The notes under the pieces are model-generated. The model had not been told where the DNA came from, ran no database searches, and saw only the letters and a program-made list of their open reading frames with translations. Positions 18,401-26,683 of a stretch of 38,397 nt of DNA are shown piece after piece. Source of the stretch: Chitinophagaceae bacterium (GTDB lineage Bacteria; Bacteroidota; Bacteroidia; Chitinophagales; Chitinophagaceae); contig SCVK01000414.1 in assembly GCA_004297075.1 (NCBI GenBank), positions 1 through 38,397 of the forward strand, given 5' to 3'. The position numbers and the translations under genes were made by a program. How positions within the stretch are numbered: the first letter of the stretch is position 1; every line of letters starts with the position of its first letter.

Positions 18401-18623
18401 AGTACGTTTAGAGTACAGTGTTCCGGCCAAACGTTTACAGAACAGTGTGTTCAAAGGAGCTTCTCTGGCGGTGTATGGTCGCGACCTGTTCATGATTACC
18501 AGCTTCCCGATGTTTGATCCTGAAACGGCCTCCCTGAACGGATCTACTTTATTACCCGGTGTTGAAATGGGGCAGCTGCCTTCTACGAGGACCATGGGCA
18601 TTAACCTTACTTTGAAATTCTAA
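15405..18623 (+). CDS. SusC/RagA-family TonB-linked outer-membrane transporter
   Basis: 1072 residues: a signal peptide (about 1-22), a carboxypeptidase-regulatory-like beta domain at about 36-118 (VSGIIKDAETNTPVKDVTIS), and the SusC linker VVTALGISRKQKALGYSVQ. The plug domain contains ISLRGDASMNPDGNNALIV and ITVLKGAGATALYGSRAANG, and a large barrel ends in LTLKF. SusC proteins are TonB-powered importers for oligosaccharides, peptides or other large nutrients, and work with a SusD lipoprotein lid. The SusD partner starts 18 bases after this stop. No SusR, hybrid two-component or ECF sigma/anti-sigma regulator is adjacent. Divergence from a secreted phosphoesterase rather than a glycoside hydrolase hints at a non-glycan or phosphorylated substrate, an inference only. 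Confidence 0.95.
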   Translation: MKLLKLVLMALLSISIWQGTYAQTSSKSGNQNQGIVPVTVSGIIKDAETNTPVKDVTISIEGKKAIGVSREDGSFSVTVPKGSTLVFTIVSFASQRLQVTENMQNRNILLARESKELESVVVTALGISRKQKALGYSVQSIGEADLNDARSNNWSSALSGKVAGLNLISAGSGPLNSTRISLRGDASMNPDGNNALIVVDGIPRNSTMTSSGVTNAYGAGSGNDIPIDFGNGISDINPDDIESITVLKGAGATALYGSRAANGALIITSKSGNRKDKGIGVTFNSNASINTVLKWPDYQYEYGQGTGKALNAAGEKYYSYGATADGASTSGTSSAYGPRFNGQQYFQYDPEKQGAGSTRTTWQPYKDNIKGFWRTGFTLTNNLSLEGGNDKGSVRASLTHSKNEWIMPNTGFERISAAFSAQYKISDRLKITAKFNYTNKQSDNLPGTGYNNQSIAYFMIFQNPNVDLNWYRDRWKKGFEQVDQIHPFSSFIDNPFLIAYEMTNSVESNNVTGNLAATYQVTKKLDLMLRSGIDLTSEARKQQRPFSTANYLKGYFKQQHIADYEVNSDFLLTYRDKIGSDFELTASAGGNAMSRKYNRQDAYVDGLVIPGVYKLTNGSGMPIITATDRNKQVNSLYGMASFSYKGKYFIDVTGRNDWSSTLPLMSNSFFYPSVNTSFILSDIFHLPAAISFAKARFSIAQVGNDTDPYKTKKYYGTSEFPASGSVPTILPNANLKPEISSSKELGLDVRLFKSRLTFDITLYHNLTKNQILEVPLDPTTGYSRAVLNAGVVRNRGIEVVVSGQPIKSSRLKWVVTATWSKNENRVLELAEGMDGKQDIGYGGNATIQARVGGTTGDIYGFGLVRSPEGKVVYDATSGLPVRPADISYIGKAYADWKGGLKNEFTYKAFRFSFLVDGQLGGIIYSQTHHKMTEQGKLVHTLQGREENYIIGDGVVLDAATGKYVTNTKKVLPVDYYTEFYRRANVETNSFDASYLKLREVRLEYSVPAKRLQNSVFKGASLAVYGRDLFMITSFPMFDPETASLNGSTLLPGVEMGQLPSTRTMGINLTLKF

Positions 18624-18641
18624 ACAATCTTACTTATATAT

Positions 18642-20108
18642 ATGAAACAGATTACCAAACTTACCGCAGTTGCTTTCCTGGCTACCAGCCTGCTCAGTGC
18701 CTGCACCAAAAATTTTGAGGAGATCAACACTGATCCCAACCGAATTGATGCCATCAGCCCGGGAACCCTGATTAACCCTATTATTTACAATGTGGCCGGT
18801 TATAATATGCAACGTGCAGATGATATCACGTTTAACCTGATGCAGGTTGCACTGCCTTTCCCCAGCGCTTCCGGCGGTTTACACCGGTACGATATTGCTG
18901 AGAATGCCGGCAACGGAACCTGGAACACTTATTACCAGTGGCTGAATAATATCAAAGAAATGTACAACACGTCTGTAAAAGCCAATGACCCCAACTACCA
19001 GGCGATTGCGCTTACTTTACAGGCATGGATCTATTCGAACCTCACAGATTGTTTTGGTGATGTGCCGATGAAAGAAGCCGTACAGGGTGATGGCGGAATC
19101 CTGCACCCGAAATTTGATACACAGGAAGAGATCTATACCACACAGATCAAAAATCTCGACTCGGCCAATAACCTTTATCTCACCAGCAAGTCTATGATCT
19201 ATGGTACGGAAATCCTGTACGCCAATAATGTGAGCAAGTGGAAAAAATTCACCAACTCACTGCGGATGCGTTTACTATTACGTTTGTCTAAGAAAACAAA
19301 TGTAAATGCCTATGCACAGTTAAAGACCATGATCGATAACCCGGCCAAATACCCTGTATTTGCGAGCAATGATGATGCGGCCATATTAAAACTGACAGGT
19401 ATCACACCCCTTACCTCGCCCTGGGGCAGACCGATAGATTTTACTACATTCCGTGCGGCTGGAAAATTTTTCCTCGATAGCCTGAATGCGTTCAATGATC
19501 CACGCAGGGCTAAATTTGCCACGCAGGCAAGAAATGCAGCTGGTACCGCCAATATCGGTTACGTTGGTATTCCCAGCGGGTACACGGGTAGCGAATCTCA
19601 ATTCAATTACATCCCTTCCAATGTAAATGTATCGCTGGTAACGGCTTCTTCCAGTTCGGTTACGCCTATGTCTTGTGTGATTATGCCTTACGCAGAAGTA
19701 GAATTTATCAAAGCGGAAGTGCAGTTCATCAACAACAATGGCACTGCGGCCAAAGCCGCTTACGAAGCCGGTGTAAAAGCAGCTGTTGAACAATGGGGAG
19801 CCGTAATGCCTACCGACTATTTTACCGCTACTGCTACCGCAGCTGCCACCGCCTACAACGGAACCTTACACAGGATCATGCTGCAAAAATACTACGCATT
19901 GTATTTTGTAGACTACCAGGCATGGTTTGAATACCGCCGTACCGGTATGCCGGTTTTACCTGTGAATACGGGCATGGCCGGTAAACAGATGCCAACCCGT
20001 TTCAAATATCCTATCGCCGTACGAACCAATAACCCCGCTAATTACCAGATGGCTGTTCAATCCATGGGGGGCGATCTGAATACAACCAAAGTATGGTGGG
20101 AAAAATAA
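18642..20108 (+). CDS. SusD/RagB-family (SusD-like_2) surface lipoprotein
   Basis: 488 residues with a lipoprotein signal and lipobox LLSAC, with the lipidated Cys at 21. The start FEEINTDPNRIDAISPGTLI is the hallmark of the SusD-like_2 branch. A helical scaffold (YQAIALTLQAWIYSNLTDCFGDVPM, read in parts) contains the TPR-like helices that pack on the SusC barrel. Near the C-terminus, LQKYYALYFVDYQAWFEYRR is typical of the family. It would sit on the outer face of the outer membrane, capture the substrate and close over SusC. It follows the susC-like gene by 18 bases and is ended by the hairpin at 20134-20162. Confidence 0.95.
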   Translation: MKQITKLTAVAFLATSLLSACTKNFEEINTDPNRIDAISPGTLINPIIYNVAGYNMQRADDITFNLMQVALPFPSASGGLHRYDIAENAGNGTWNTYYQWLNNIKEMYNTSVKANDPNYQAIALTLQAWIYSNLTDCFGDVPMKEAVQGDGGILHPKFDTQEEIYTTQIKNLDSANNLYLTSKSMIYGTEILYANNVSKWKKFTNSLRMRLLLRLSKKTNVNAYAQLKTMIDNPAKYPVFASNDDAAILKLTGITPLTSPWGRPIDFTTFRAAGKFFLDSLNAFNDPRRAKFATQARNAAGTANIGYVGIPSGYTGSESQFNYIPSNVNVSLVTASSSSVTPMSCVIMPYAEVEFIKAEVQFINNNGTAAKAAYEAGVKAAVEQWGAVMPTDYFTATATAAATAYNGTLHRIMLQKYYALYFVDYQAWFEYRRTGMPVLPVNTGMAGKQMPTRFKYPIAVRTNNPANYQMAVQSMGGDLNTTKVWWEK

Positions 20109-20133
20109 AACAACAAAGCAATGGTCAATAATG

Positions 20134-20162
20134 AAAAGCCGCTTCTGTACGAAGCGGCTTTT
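20134..20162 (+). terminator. Terminator of the SusC/SusD operon
   Basis: Perfect 12-bp arms at 20134-20145 and 20151-20162 (AAAAGCCGCTTC and its complement) around a 5-base loop, followed by more T residues, 25 bases after the susD-like stop. Confidence 0.85.
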
Positions 20163-20443
20163 TTATACCCGATACTGCATAAAAAATATAGGATAAGCCA
20201 GCGGGGTTTGTGTAACGTTTTACTATCTACCCTAAATCGTTTTCGTATTTTATCATTTTCTTGCTGGCTAAAAGTCGACGCTTTTCAGTAATCCTTGCTG
20301 ATACCTGTTTTTGAATAATGTACGTGCAGCAGGTTTACGTAAGGACGTAATGGTATATATAAGGGATTTTACACAGAATTTATGGGCTTTGAGGGTTACT
20401 TTTTACCAAAACAGGTATTAAGGGGTAGACACAAAACCCGAAA
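20163..20443. other. Long leader/intergenic region before the CBM48-like gene
   Basis: Together with the terminator this makes a 335-base gap without a gene. It contains an 11-bp inverted pair, ATACCTGTTTT at 20301-20311 and its complement at 20408-20418, separated by 96 bases and ending 25 bases before the ATG. A shorter pair, AGCCAGC and GCTGGCT, lies near 20194 and 20263. No clear promoter match was found. Confidence 0.35.
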
Positions 20444-20734
20444 ATGATACAGAAAACATACTTCAAGACCAAAGATTATTGTAAAGTAAAATTCTCTTTT
20501 ACCGTTGAAAACGCTGAAACAGTAGAAATTCTCGGACTGAACAGCGATTGGGAAAATGCCATTGTGATGAGCAGGAAAAAAGATGGCAGTTTCAGCACAG
20601 ATGTTTCTCTCCCTAAAAATTCACAACACGAATTCAAATACCGCATTAACGCCGCAGATTGGGTAAACGACCCTACTGCAGATAGCGAGCAGCCGAATAT
20701 ATATGGCGGCAGCAACAGTGTGATCAGCTTGTAA
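20444..20734 (+). CDS. Free-standing CBM48/AMPK-type glycogen-binding-like domain protein
   Basis: A complete 96-residue protein consisting of one immunoglobulin-like early-set domain. VKFSFTVENAETVEILGLNSDW matches the start of isoamylase N-terminal/AMPK glycogen-binding domains. Then come GSFSTDVSLPKNSQHEFKYR and WVNDPTADSEQPNIYGGSNS, whose Trp and Asn/Pro-Asp pattern corresponds to the alpha-glucan-binding face of CBM48. No signal peptide, so cytoplasmic. Such domains normally sit in front of branching or debranching enzymes; here it is alone, with no glycogen-metabolism gene nearby. It might bind glycogen or act as a small regulatory partner. The fold call is good; the function is not known. 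Confidence 0.85.
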   Translation: MIQKTYFKTKDYCKVKFSFTVENAETVEILGLNSDWENAIVMSRKKDGSFSTDVSLPKNSQHEFKYRINAADWVNDPTADSEQPNIYGGSNSVISL

Positions 20735-20874
20735 AGTCTGGAGTGGAACAATACGTTACGCCAGACCATTCACTGTTGTTGCGTAAAATCTATTTGTTTT
20801 ACCTAATGATTATCAGACTTGGTTTCACAGCTTGTTGATGGTGCAGGAGCTTAGCAGTTCATAAGGACGAAGCC

Positions 20875-20994
20875 CTCTGTGAATCTCTGTTACGCTGTGT
20901 CTCCCTGTTGAAAAATCAGGCCATTATTATTGGGGTAATTGAGCATTTGTAAGTTTTTCAACACAGAAACGCAGAGACCGGGAGTTACACAGAG
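20875..20994. repeat. Large imperfect intergenic palindrome (CTCTGTG/CACAGAG word type)
   Basis: Two arms of about 41 bases, 20875-20915 and 20954-20994, are imperfect reverse complements, built from reiterated words like CTCTGTG and CACAGAG. The inner 10 bases (TGTTGAAAAA / TTTTTCAACA) and the outer ends pair exactly. With its flanks it fills the gap 20735-21053, which has no gene. At 21024-21055 there is a further run of related words (GACTCC, ACTCCTAACTCC). The right arm aligns with the right arm of the palindrome at 31284-31457. Confidence 0.7.
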
Positions 20995-21053
20995 AAAGTC
21001 CGCTGTCTCCATCGGACAACCATGACTCCAGACTCCTAACTCCCGACCCCTAA

Positions 21054-22070
21054 CTAAAAAAAACAAGGTATCCCCTTTTTCCTGATCCCTTCCGTAAAGA
21101 AGTACTGAAAACTCAATTCCAGGCTGCCGGCCATTTTTTGCTGGCGTTGTATATCGGAGCTGGTGATATCGTAACTCAGTCCTAACTGGTAAGCAGGCGT
21201 ACGTAATCCCACATAAGGGTACAGGGCATCTTTTGCCCGCAACCAGGCACCCAGGTAAAATTCAGTTTCCGTAGCACCCAATGCAACTCCGTATGCAGTA
21301 CCTGCTGTGTAGGCACTGGCGCCGCCCTGTTGCATCATATGGGCACTGAAGAAAAGCTGATCCTGATCGTTTACCGGAAATGTGGCACCGGCATGTACCG
21401 TATATCTTGAAGCCAGTGTATTGGTGGTAGTGCTGAAATAATTGAGCTTGGGTTTCAGCACATGGTACATGGCCGCGCCAAATGTAAAACGGTTGCCTGA
21501 TTCGTCTTTGTAATTATACAATATGCCGGCATTCAGATCTGCATACGACACAGAACGGTTATTCATCGTTTCTCCACTGGGAATACTCAGGTCAAAATTA
21601 TCGCCGTTGAACTGGTTGTTGAAATAGAGTTTGCCAAAATCAATATTGCTTCTCGCCAGTGTTGCCTGTATACCGATCCCAATGCTTTGATCGCCTGCTG
21701 CATCCAGCCCTTTATGAAAACCTGTTGACAGAGAGAGATAATTACTCTGGTAAATACCACCCGCCGTTTTATCATACAAAGCATGTACACCCAATCCCCA
21801 GCGATCATTCGAGCCAATCCGGTTCTGCATAATTCTGGTATCAAAAGAAACGGTTCCTGTAATATAGGGATCTCCTACGCCGGACCATTGGTTCCTGTAA
21901 TTGAGTGCCAGCCGGTGCTGCCCGTCAAAATACCCGGTAAAAGCAGGATTAAAACTGAGTGGCGAGCTGAAGTATTGCGAGAAATGCGGATCCTGTGCCA
22001 GTGAGGGCCGCACCAAAGCGACGCCCACTAACAACAACAGTAACCAATAATTACAGGATCTTTTTTTCAT
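21054..22070 (-). CDS. PorP/SprF-family type IX secretion membrane protein
   Basis: 338 residues with a signal peptide (ending RPSLAQ) directly followed by DPHFSQYFSSPLSFNPAFTG, the diagnostic start of PorP/SprF proteins. The rest is an outer-membrane beta-barrel with alternating strands, and it ends in IRKKGIPCFF. SprF of gliding Flavobacteria is needed for secretion or surface attachment of its partner adhesin SprB, a T9SS cargo with a type B C-terminal domain. The gene lies 5 bases downstream of exactly such a cargo gene, so the two form one transcription unit and this protein is probably the dedicated outlet or anchor. Confidence 0.93.
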   Translation of the reverse strand: MKKRSCNYWLLLLLVGVALVRPSLAQDPHFSQYFSSPLSFNPAFTGYFDGQHRLALNYRNQWSGVGDPYITGTVSFDTRIMQNRIGSNDRWGLGVHALYDKTAGGIYQSNYLSLSTGFHKGLDAAGDQSIGIGIQATLARSNIDFGKLYFNNQFNGDNFDLSIPSGETMNNRSVSYADLNAGILYNYKDESGNRFTFGAAMYHVLKPKLNYFSTTTNTLASRYTVHAGATFPVNDQDQLFFSAHMMQQGGASAYTAGTAYGVALGATETEFYLGAWLRAKDALYPYVGLRTPAYQLGLSYDITSSDIQRQQKMAGSLELSFQYFFTEGIRKKGIPCFF

Positions 22071-22075
22071 TTTAC

Positions 22076-25000
22076 TTAATTGATGAGCAACACATTTCCA
22101 TTTCGTTTAATGACATTCCCATTACCATCTACCGCTTCAGCGATCCAGGTATAGGTACCCACGGGTTGTAAGCGCCCATTGTATTTTCCGTCCCACCCAT
22201 TCTGTGGCGATGCATCATTGGTTTGAAACACCAGGTTACCCCAGCGGTTATAGATCTTGAAATATACCAATGAACGAACACCCGATAGAATCGGGTAACA
22301 CCTGTCATTAACCCCGTCGCCATTGGGTGTAAATCCATTCCCGACAAAAATATTTCCATCAAATACCAGTTTCACTGCTACCGTATCGGTGGTGGTACAA
22401 CTGGCACTGTTGGTAATGGTAACCGTGTATTCAATATCGTTGTTCAGTGTGGCCATGGGCGATTGTACGCTGGTACTGTTTAATCCCGTTGCCGGCTGCC
22501 AGCGGTACAATGCCCCCAGCGACCGGGCAGTCAATGGAAAAGCTTTTCCTGCCACCGCTTTTACAGTGGGGTATCTTACCGGCACCCTGGCAGAATCTAT
22601 ATAGATGGCCGCAGTGATCGTTTCTGTGAAAGATGGGCAGGATAGATTATTGGCCGTAAGCGAAACGGTATAATTCCCGGCAGTTGCGTAGGTATGTGTG
22701 GGTGAGAAAGTATTGGCCAATGCCCCATCACCAAAATCCCATAACCAGTTGATACCGCCCGAACCGGCATAGGTTGAAAGATTACTGAAGCTGACCGGTG
22801 CCGCTACACAGCGACTGTTCAATTGTAAACGAAGAACCGGTTTTACCAGTTGATCTATCCGCAGGGTATTGGTGGCTTCGCGCACACATCCCTGCTGCGA
22901 AATAAAACGAACCGAGTATACGCCAGCACTGCTTGCCTCGTAAACCGCATTGGTGGCACCGGTAATGGGAGTTTGGTTTAACAGCCACTGGTAAGCAAAA
23001 GCATCCGTGGCATTCAGTTGCAGCGATGAACCGCTGCATACATAATTCACCGCTGGTGTTTGCAGGTTTCCGGTGGGTATGGGATGCACCGTTACCGTTA
23101 CCGGCAAAACAGCAGAGCAGGCCGACCCGGGTGCATTGGCTTTGATATAATACACACCCGAACTACCCACTGCAGTGGGATTTAACAGGGGGGCACTAAG
23201 TGCCGCATCAGTAAAATAAGCATATATCAATCCATTATCGCTACCCTGTGTAATAGCGGGCGAGCTAAGATTAACTGTTTGTGGCGCACAAACAGCCGTA
23301 GGGTTCTGTGTGGTTAATGAAGGAGGATTATTAATGACCACCGTTACTGCCCCGGAACTGCTGCAGCCGGTGGGCAGGGTTCCTTTAATATAATAGGTAC
23401 CGGCCACACCCGTGGTAGTGGGTGAGGTAAAAGGAATATTGGTGGCCGCATCGGTAAAGTACGTGAATACCGAACCGGCCGTACTGCCTGCTGTTACAGC
23501 CGCTGCGGTAAGATTAACCGTGCCGGGTGCACAAACGGCAGCAGGATGGGTAATGACGAGGTTGGGTAAGGGATTTACGGTTATTGCCACAGGTGCGGAT
23601 GTGGCACTGCACCCATTGATATCTGTAACCGTTACCGTTGGATTACCCGATGTATTCATGCTGATGGTTCGGCTGGTGGCACCTGTACTCCACAGATAGG
23701 TGGCAGCGGCACTCGCAGTTAAACTAACCGACCCACCTGCGCAAAAAGTAGTGGCCCCAACAGTACTGATGGTTGCCAGCGGCAATGGATTTACAGTTAC
23801 ATTGGTAACAGCCGATACAGCACTGCAGCCATTGGCATCTGTAACAGTTACAGATCTTGCTCCCGCAGTACCCACACTGATGGTTCTTGTAGTAGCACCC
23901 GTACTCCATAGATAACTGCTGCCGGCACTCGCGGTCAGATCCGTTGTGCCGCCTGCACAGAAAGAAACTGCATTGCCATTATTGATGGTAGCTACCGGCA
24001 ATGGATTTACCGTAACCGTTACAGGTGCAGAAGTGGCATTACAACCATTGGCGCCCGTTACCCTTACCGATGGCGTTCCCGAACCGGTTACGCTGATGGT
24101 TTGTGTGGTGGCGCCCGTACTCCACAGATAACCGGCACCAGCACTGGCAGTTAAACTAACCGACCCACCCACACAGAAACTGGTTGACCCGCTGGTACTA
24201 ACAGTAGCTGTGGGCAATGCATTTACCGTAACATTGATAGCTGCAGACAGGTTAGTACAACCATTGATATCTGTTACGCTTACCGTGGGAGACGAAGTAC
24301 TGTTTACTGTAATAGACTGTGTAGTAGCACCCGTGCTCCATACATAAGCGGCACCGGCACTCGCGGTTAAACCAACTGATCCGCCGGTACAGAAACTGGT
24401 GGCTCCGCTGGCGGTAATGGTAACCGTGGGCAATGCATTTACCGTAACAACGGTAGCAGCCGAAGTTCCCTTGCAACCATTTCCATCCGTTGCGGTAACC
24501 GTGAAAGTTCCACTATTGGCCACGGAAATAATCGATGTGCCAGCACCGGTATTCCAGTTATAGGAAAGGCCGCCAGTCGCTGTAAGATTTACAGAACCAC
24601 CGGCGCAAAAAACAGTGGGTCCACTGGCAGTGATTGTAGCTGTGGGCAAACCATTCACTACCACTGACACTGTTTGCTGACAACCCTTATCATCCGTGTA
24701 GGTAATTGTAGCCGGTCCGGCAACCAATCCTGTAACAAGTCCGGTAGCACCTACGGTTGCAATGGCACTGTTTGAGGAGGTCCATGGTGTGATAGCATCT
24801 GGCGTTCCTGATCCTGTTAAGCTTGTGGTACTGCCGGCACAGAGATTGGATATACCGGATATTAAGGGTTTTGCATTCACAGAAATTACAGCGGTTTGTT
24901 GACAACCGTTATTATTCCGATAAGTGATAGTGGCCGAACCTGCAGAAACGCCAGTCATAACACCTAAATTACTTACTGAAGCTACAGCTATGTTTGATGA

Positions 25001-26683
25001 TGACCAGGGTGTAGTTGCATCTGCTGTCCCCGAACCTGTTAATATGCTTATTGAACCAACACAAGTGCTTAATGTTCCTCCAATTACAGGTAAAGCATTC
25101 ACAGTTGCCGTGGTGCTGCTTACTGCACTTGTACAACCATTAACCGTGATTGTAAGCGAATATGTACCACTCTCTGCCGTTGAAGTTGTTGGGACTGATG
25201 GACTTTGCGCAGATGAAACAAATCCGTTCGGACCTGTCCATGTATACGCTGCACCACTGACCGATGCTGTAGTTAGCTGTAATGGTGTACCCGCACAAAC
25301 CGCTCCGCTATTTGTTGCAGTTGGTGTAGAAGGAGTTGATTTTACAGTAACTGCGGTACTGCTTGCTGCACTTGTACAACCATTTACAGTTACTGTTAGC
25401 GAATAAGTACCACTTTCTGCTATTGAAGTTGTTGGAACTAATGGATTCTGTGCAGTTGAGTTAAACCCACCAGGACCTGTCCACGAATAACTTGCCCCAC
25501 CTAAAGTGGCAGTTGTTAAACTCAAAGTAGCACCCACGCATATCGGTCCATTATTACTGACAGCAGGAGCCGATGGTATTGCATTGATTGTAATGAGACC
25601 CGATACATCACTGGTCCTTACACAACTTTTGCTATTGGTTACAACAGCATAGTAGTATAAAGCATTGGCTACACTTGTTTGTGGGGTATAGGTATCTGTA
25701 GCAGCGGGAGCCAGATGTGTTGCTACCACTGTGCCACCGCTATTACTATTGGCAACATTACTATACCATTGTACGGAAGTTGTTGTTATAACACCACCAG
25801 GAGTGGCTGCCGTAATAGATAAATCTGTAGCGGTCCCACTCAAACATATATTCTGAACAGTGGTAGCGGGTTGAACGGAAATGACTGGTAATGCATTTAC
25901 TGTTATCTGTGATCCATTACTGACGGTACAGCCGGTATTTGTATTTATGGCAATCAGTGTACCAGAAAATGTTCCTGCACTTACAGTGGAAGGAACATCA
26001 ACTGAAAAATTATTGGTTGTGGGAGATGCGGCAGGAGGAAGTGTAGCATTATACACATCCTGAAACCCTTCTGAAATAGCCGCAGGACTCCAGATAATAG
26101 AATACTTATCCGGCGTATTTGTGGTTGTATAGGTTACATTGAAAGATGTTGTTTGCTGACATATTTCAGTGGTTGTACCTATCTGAGGTGAGAATGTTGG
26201 ATCACTTATCGCTCCAGTTACAGTAATTTTAATTGTGTCACTATACAAAGGAGGACCACCGCCTCCAGGTGTCAATATCCTTCTATAAAAAGTAGAGGTT
26301 ATAATCGGTCCATCTGTAAAAGATTGCGAAGAGGCCCCTGCAATCGTAACCACATCTACTCCTATGGTACCGGTAAAGTCTTTATTATTTGCTTTTTCCC
26401 AACTGATTGCACCTCCTCCAGCTATATCTGCATCACGTAATGACGTAAGTACCGGCGATCCTCCAGAAGCTATACATTTAGCACCTGTGATTCGCCCTCG
26501 GTCTTGCCCGTAAGCAATAGAATAAAATAATATCAATAACAGAATTAATAAAAATCGTTGTCCCAATAGCTGCCAATGCAAAGGAAGAAAAGTTTTCCTT
26601 TCGCCTGCCCGCAGCACTTTTTCGCACCCTTCTAAACGAGGATGCAAAAAAAGATCTACGGTTAGCGGTTGGTTACAGTGCAT
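22076..26683 (-). CDS. Giant modular T9SS-secreted adhesin with gliding-motility-associated C-terminal domain
   Basis: 1535 residues. A hydrophobic signal segment at about 41-60 (FLLILLLILFYSIAYGQ) is followed by Ig-like and sugar-binding-protein-like modules. These are two ICVG/VCAG modules at about 375-530, two Big_2-like modules at 531-680 (CQQT ends), five SprB-type repeats at about 681-1040, two VCAP modules at 1047-1200, an Ig-like module to 1280, and a PKD domain at 1285-1360 (WLWDFGDG). The last 90 residues (NGFTPNGDGVND, FKIYNRWGNLVFQT, GWDGKYNGR, VGTYTW) are the type B T9SS sorting domain. The first Cys of the five central repeats falls at 693, 765, 837, 909 and 981, an exact 72-residue pitch. 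The ATG at 26683 leaves an unusually long basic stretch before the hydrophobic core. A TTG at 26566 would give a normal leader and lies just after a TTCCTTTGC box. Probably a cell-surface adhesin secreted with its PorP neighbour. Confidence 0.92.
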   Translation of the reverse strand: MHCNQPLTVDLFLHPRLEGCEKVLRAGERKTFLPLHWQLLGQRFLLILLLILFYSIAYGQDRGRITGAKCIASGGSPVLTSLRDADIAGGGAISWEKANNKDFTGTIGVDVVTIAGASSQSFTDGPIITSTFYRRILTPGGGGPPLYSDTIKITVTGAISDPTFSPQIGTTTEICQQTTSFNVTYTTTNTPDKYSIIWSPAAISEGFQDVYNATLPPAASPTTNNFSVDVPSTVSAGTFSGTLIAINTNTGCTVSNGSQITVNALPVISVQPATTVQNICLSGTATDLSITAATPGGVITTTSVQWYSNVANSNSGGTVVATHLAPAATDTYTPQTSVANALYYYAVVTNSKSCVRTSDVSGLITINAIPSAPAVSNNGPICVGATLSLTTATLGGASYSWTGPGGFNSTAQNPLVPTTSIAESGTYSLTVTVNGCTSAASSTAVTVKSTPSTPTATNSGAVCAGTPLQLTTASVSGAAYTWTGPNGFVSSAQSPSVPTTSTAESGTYSLTITVNGCTSAVSSTTATVNALPVIGGTLSTCVGSISILTGSGTADATTPWSSSNIAVASVSNLGVMTGVSAGSATITYRNNNGCQQTAVISVNAKPLISGISNLCAGSTTSLTGSGTPDAITPWTSSNSAIATVGATGLVTGLVAGPATITYTDDKGCQQTVSVVVNGLPTATITASGPTVFCAGGSVNLTATGGLSYNWNTGAGTSIISVANSGTFTVTATDGNGCKGTSAATVVTVNALPTVTITASGATSFCTGGSVGLTASAGAAYVWSTGATTQSITVNSTSSPTVSVTDINGCTNLSAAINVTVNALPTATVSTSGSTSFCVGGSVSLTASAGAGYLWSTGATTQTISVTGSGTPSVRVTGANGCNATSAPVTVTVNPLPVATINNGNAVSFCAGGTTDLTASAGSSYLWSTGATTRTISVGTAGARSVTVTDANGCSAVSAVTNVTVNPLPLATISTVGATTFCAGGSVSLTASAAATYLWSTGATSRTISMNTSGNPTVTVTDINGCSATSAPVAITVNPLPNLVITHPAAVCAPGTVNLTAAAVTAGSTAGSVFTYFTDAATNIPFTSPTTTGVAGTYYIKGTLPTGCSSSGAVTVVINNPPSLTTQNPTAVCAPQTVNLSSPAITQGSDNGLIYAYFTDAALSAPLLNPTAVGSSGVYYIKANAPGSACSAVLPVTVTVHPIPTGNLQTPAVNYVCSGSSLQLNATDAFAYQWLLNQTPITGATNAVYEASSAGVYSVRFISQQGCVREATNTLRIDQLVKPVLRLQLNSRCVAAPVSFSNLSTYAGSGGINWLWDFGDGALANTFSPTHTYATAGNYTVSLTANNLSCPSFTETITAAIYIDSARVPVRYPTVKAVAGKAFPLTARSLGALYRWQPATGLNSTSVQSPMATLNNDIEYTVTITNSASCTTTDTVAVKLVFDGNIFVGNGFTPNGDGVNDRCYPILSGVRSLVYFKIYNRWGNLVFQTNDASPQNGWDGKYNGRLQPVGTYTWIAEAVDGNGNVIKRNGNVLLIN
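23566..24646 (-). repeat. Five tandem 216-bp coding repeats in the adhesin gene
   Basis: The region encodes residues about 680-1040 of the adhesin as five modules of exactly 72 residues. Each carries FC(A/T/V)GG, a run like YLWSTGATT and a closing NGC motif. DNA similarity is visible between neighbours, so copy number may vary by recombination between strains. Confidence 0.85.

Noticed and set aside
23566-24646. CRISPR-like or satellite array
   Set aside because: The period is 216 bases, entirely coding, and encodes SprB-like modules. There are no short identical repeats with unique spacers.
23412-25406. Several long plus-strand open frames across the adhesin gene
   Set aside because: They are antisense shadows of the repetitive, stop-poor adhesin coding sequence. 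Their residues simply mirror the 216-bp repeat, and they have no recognisable domain.
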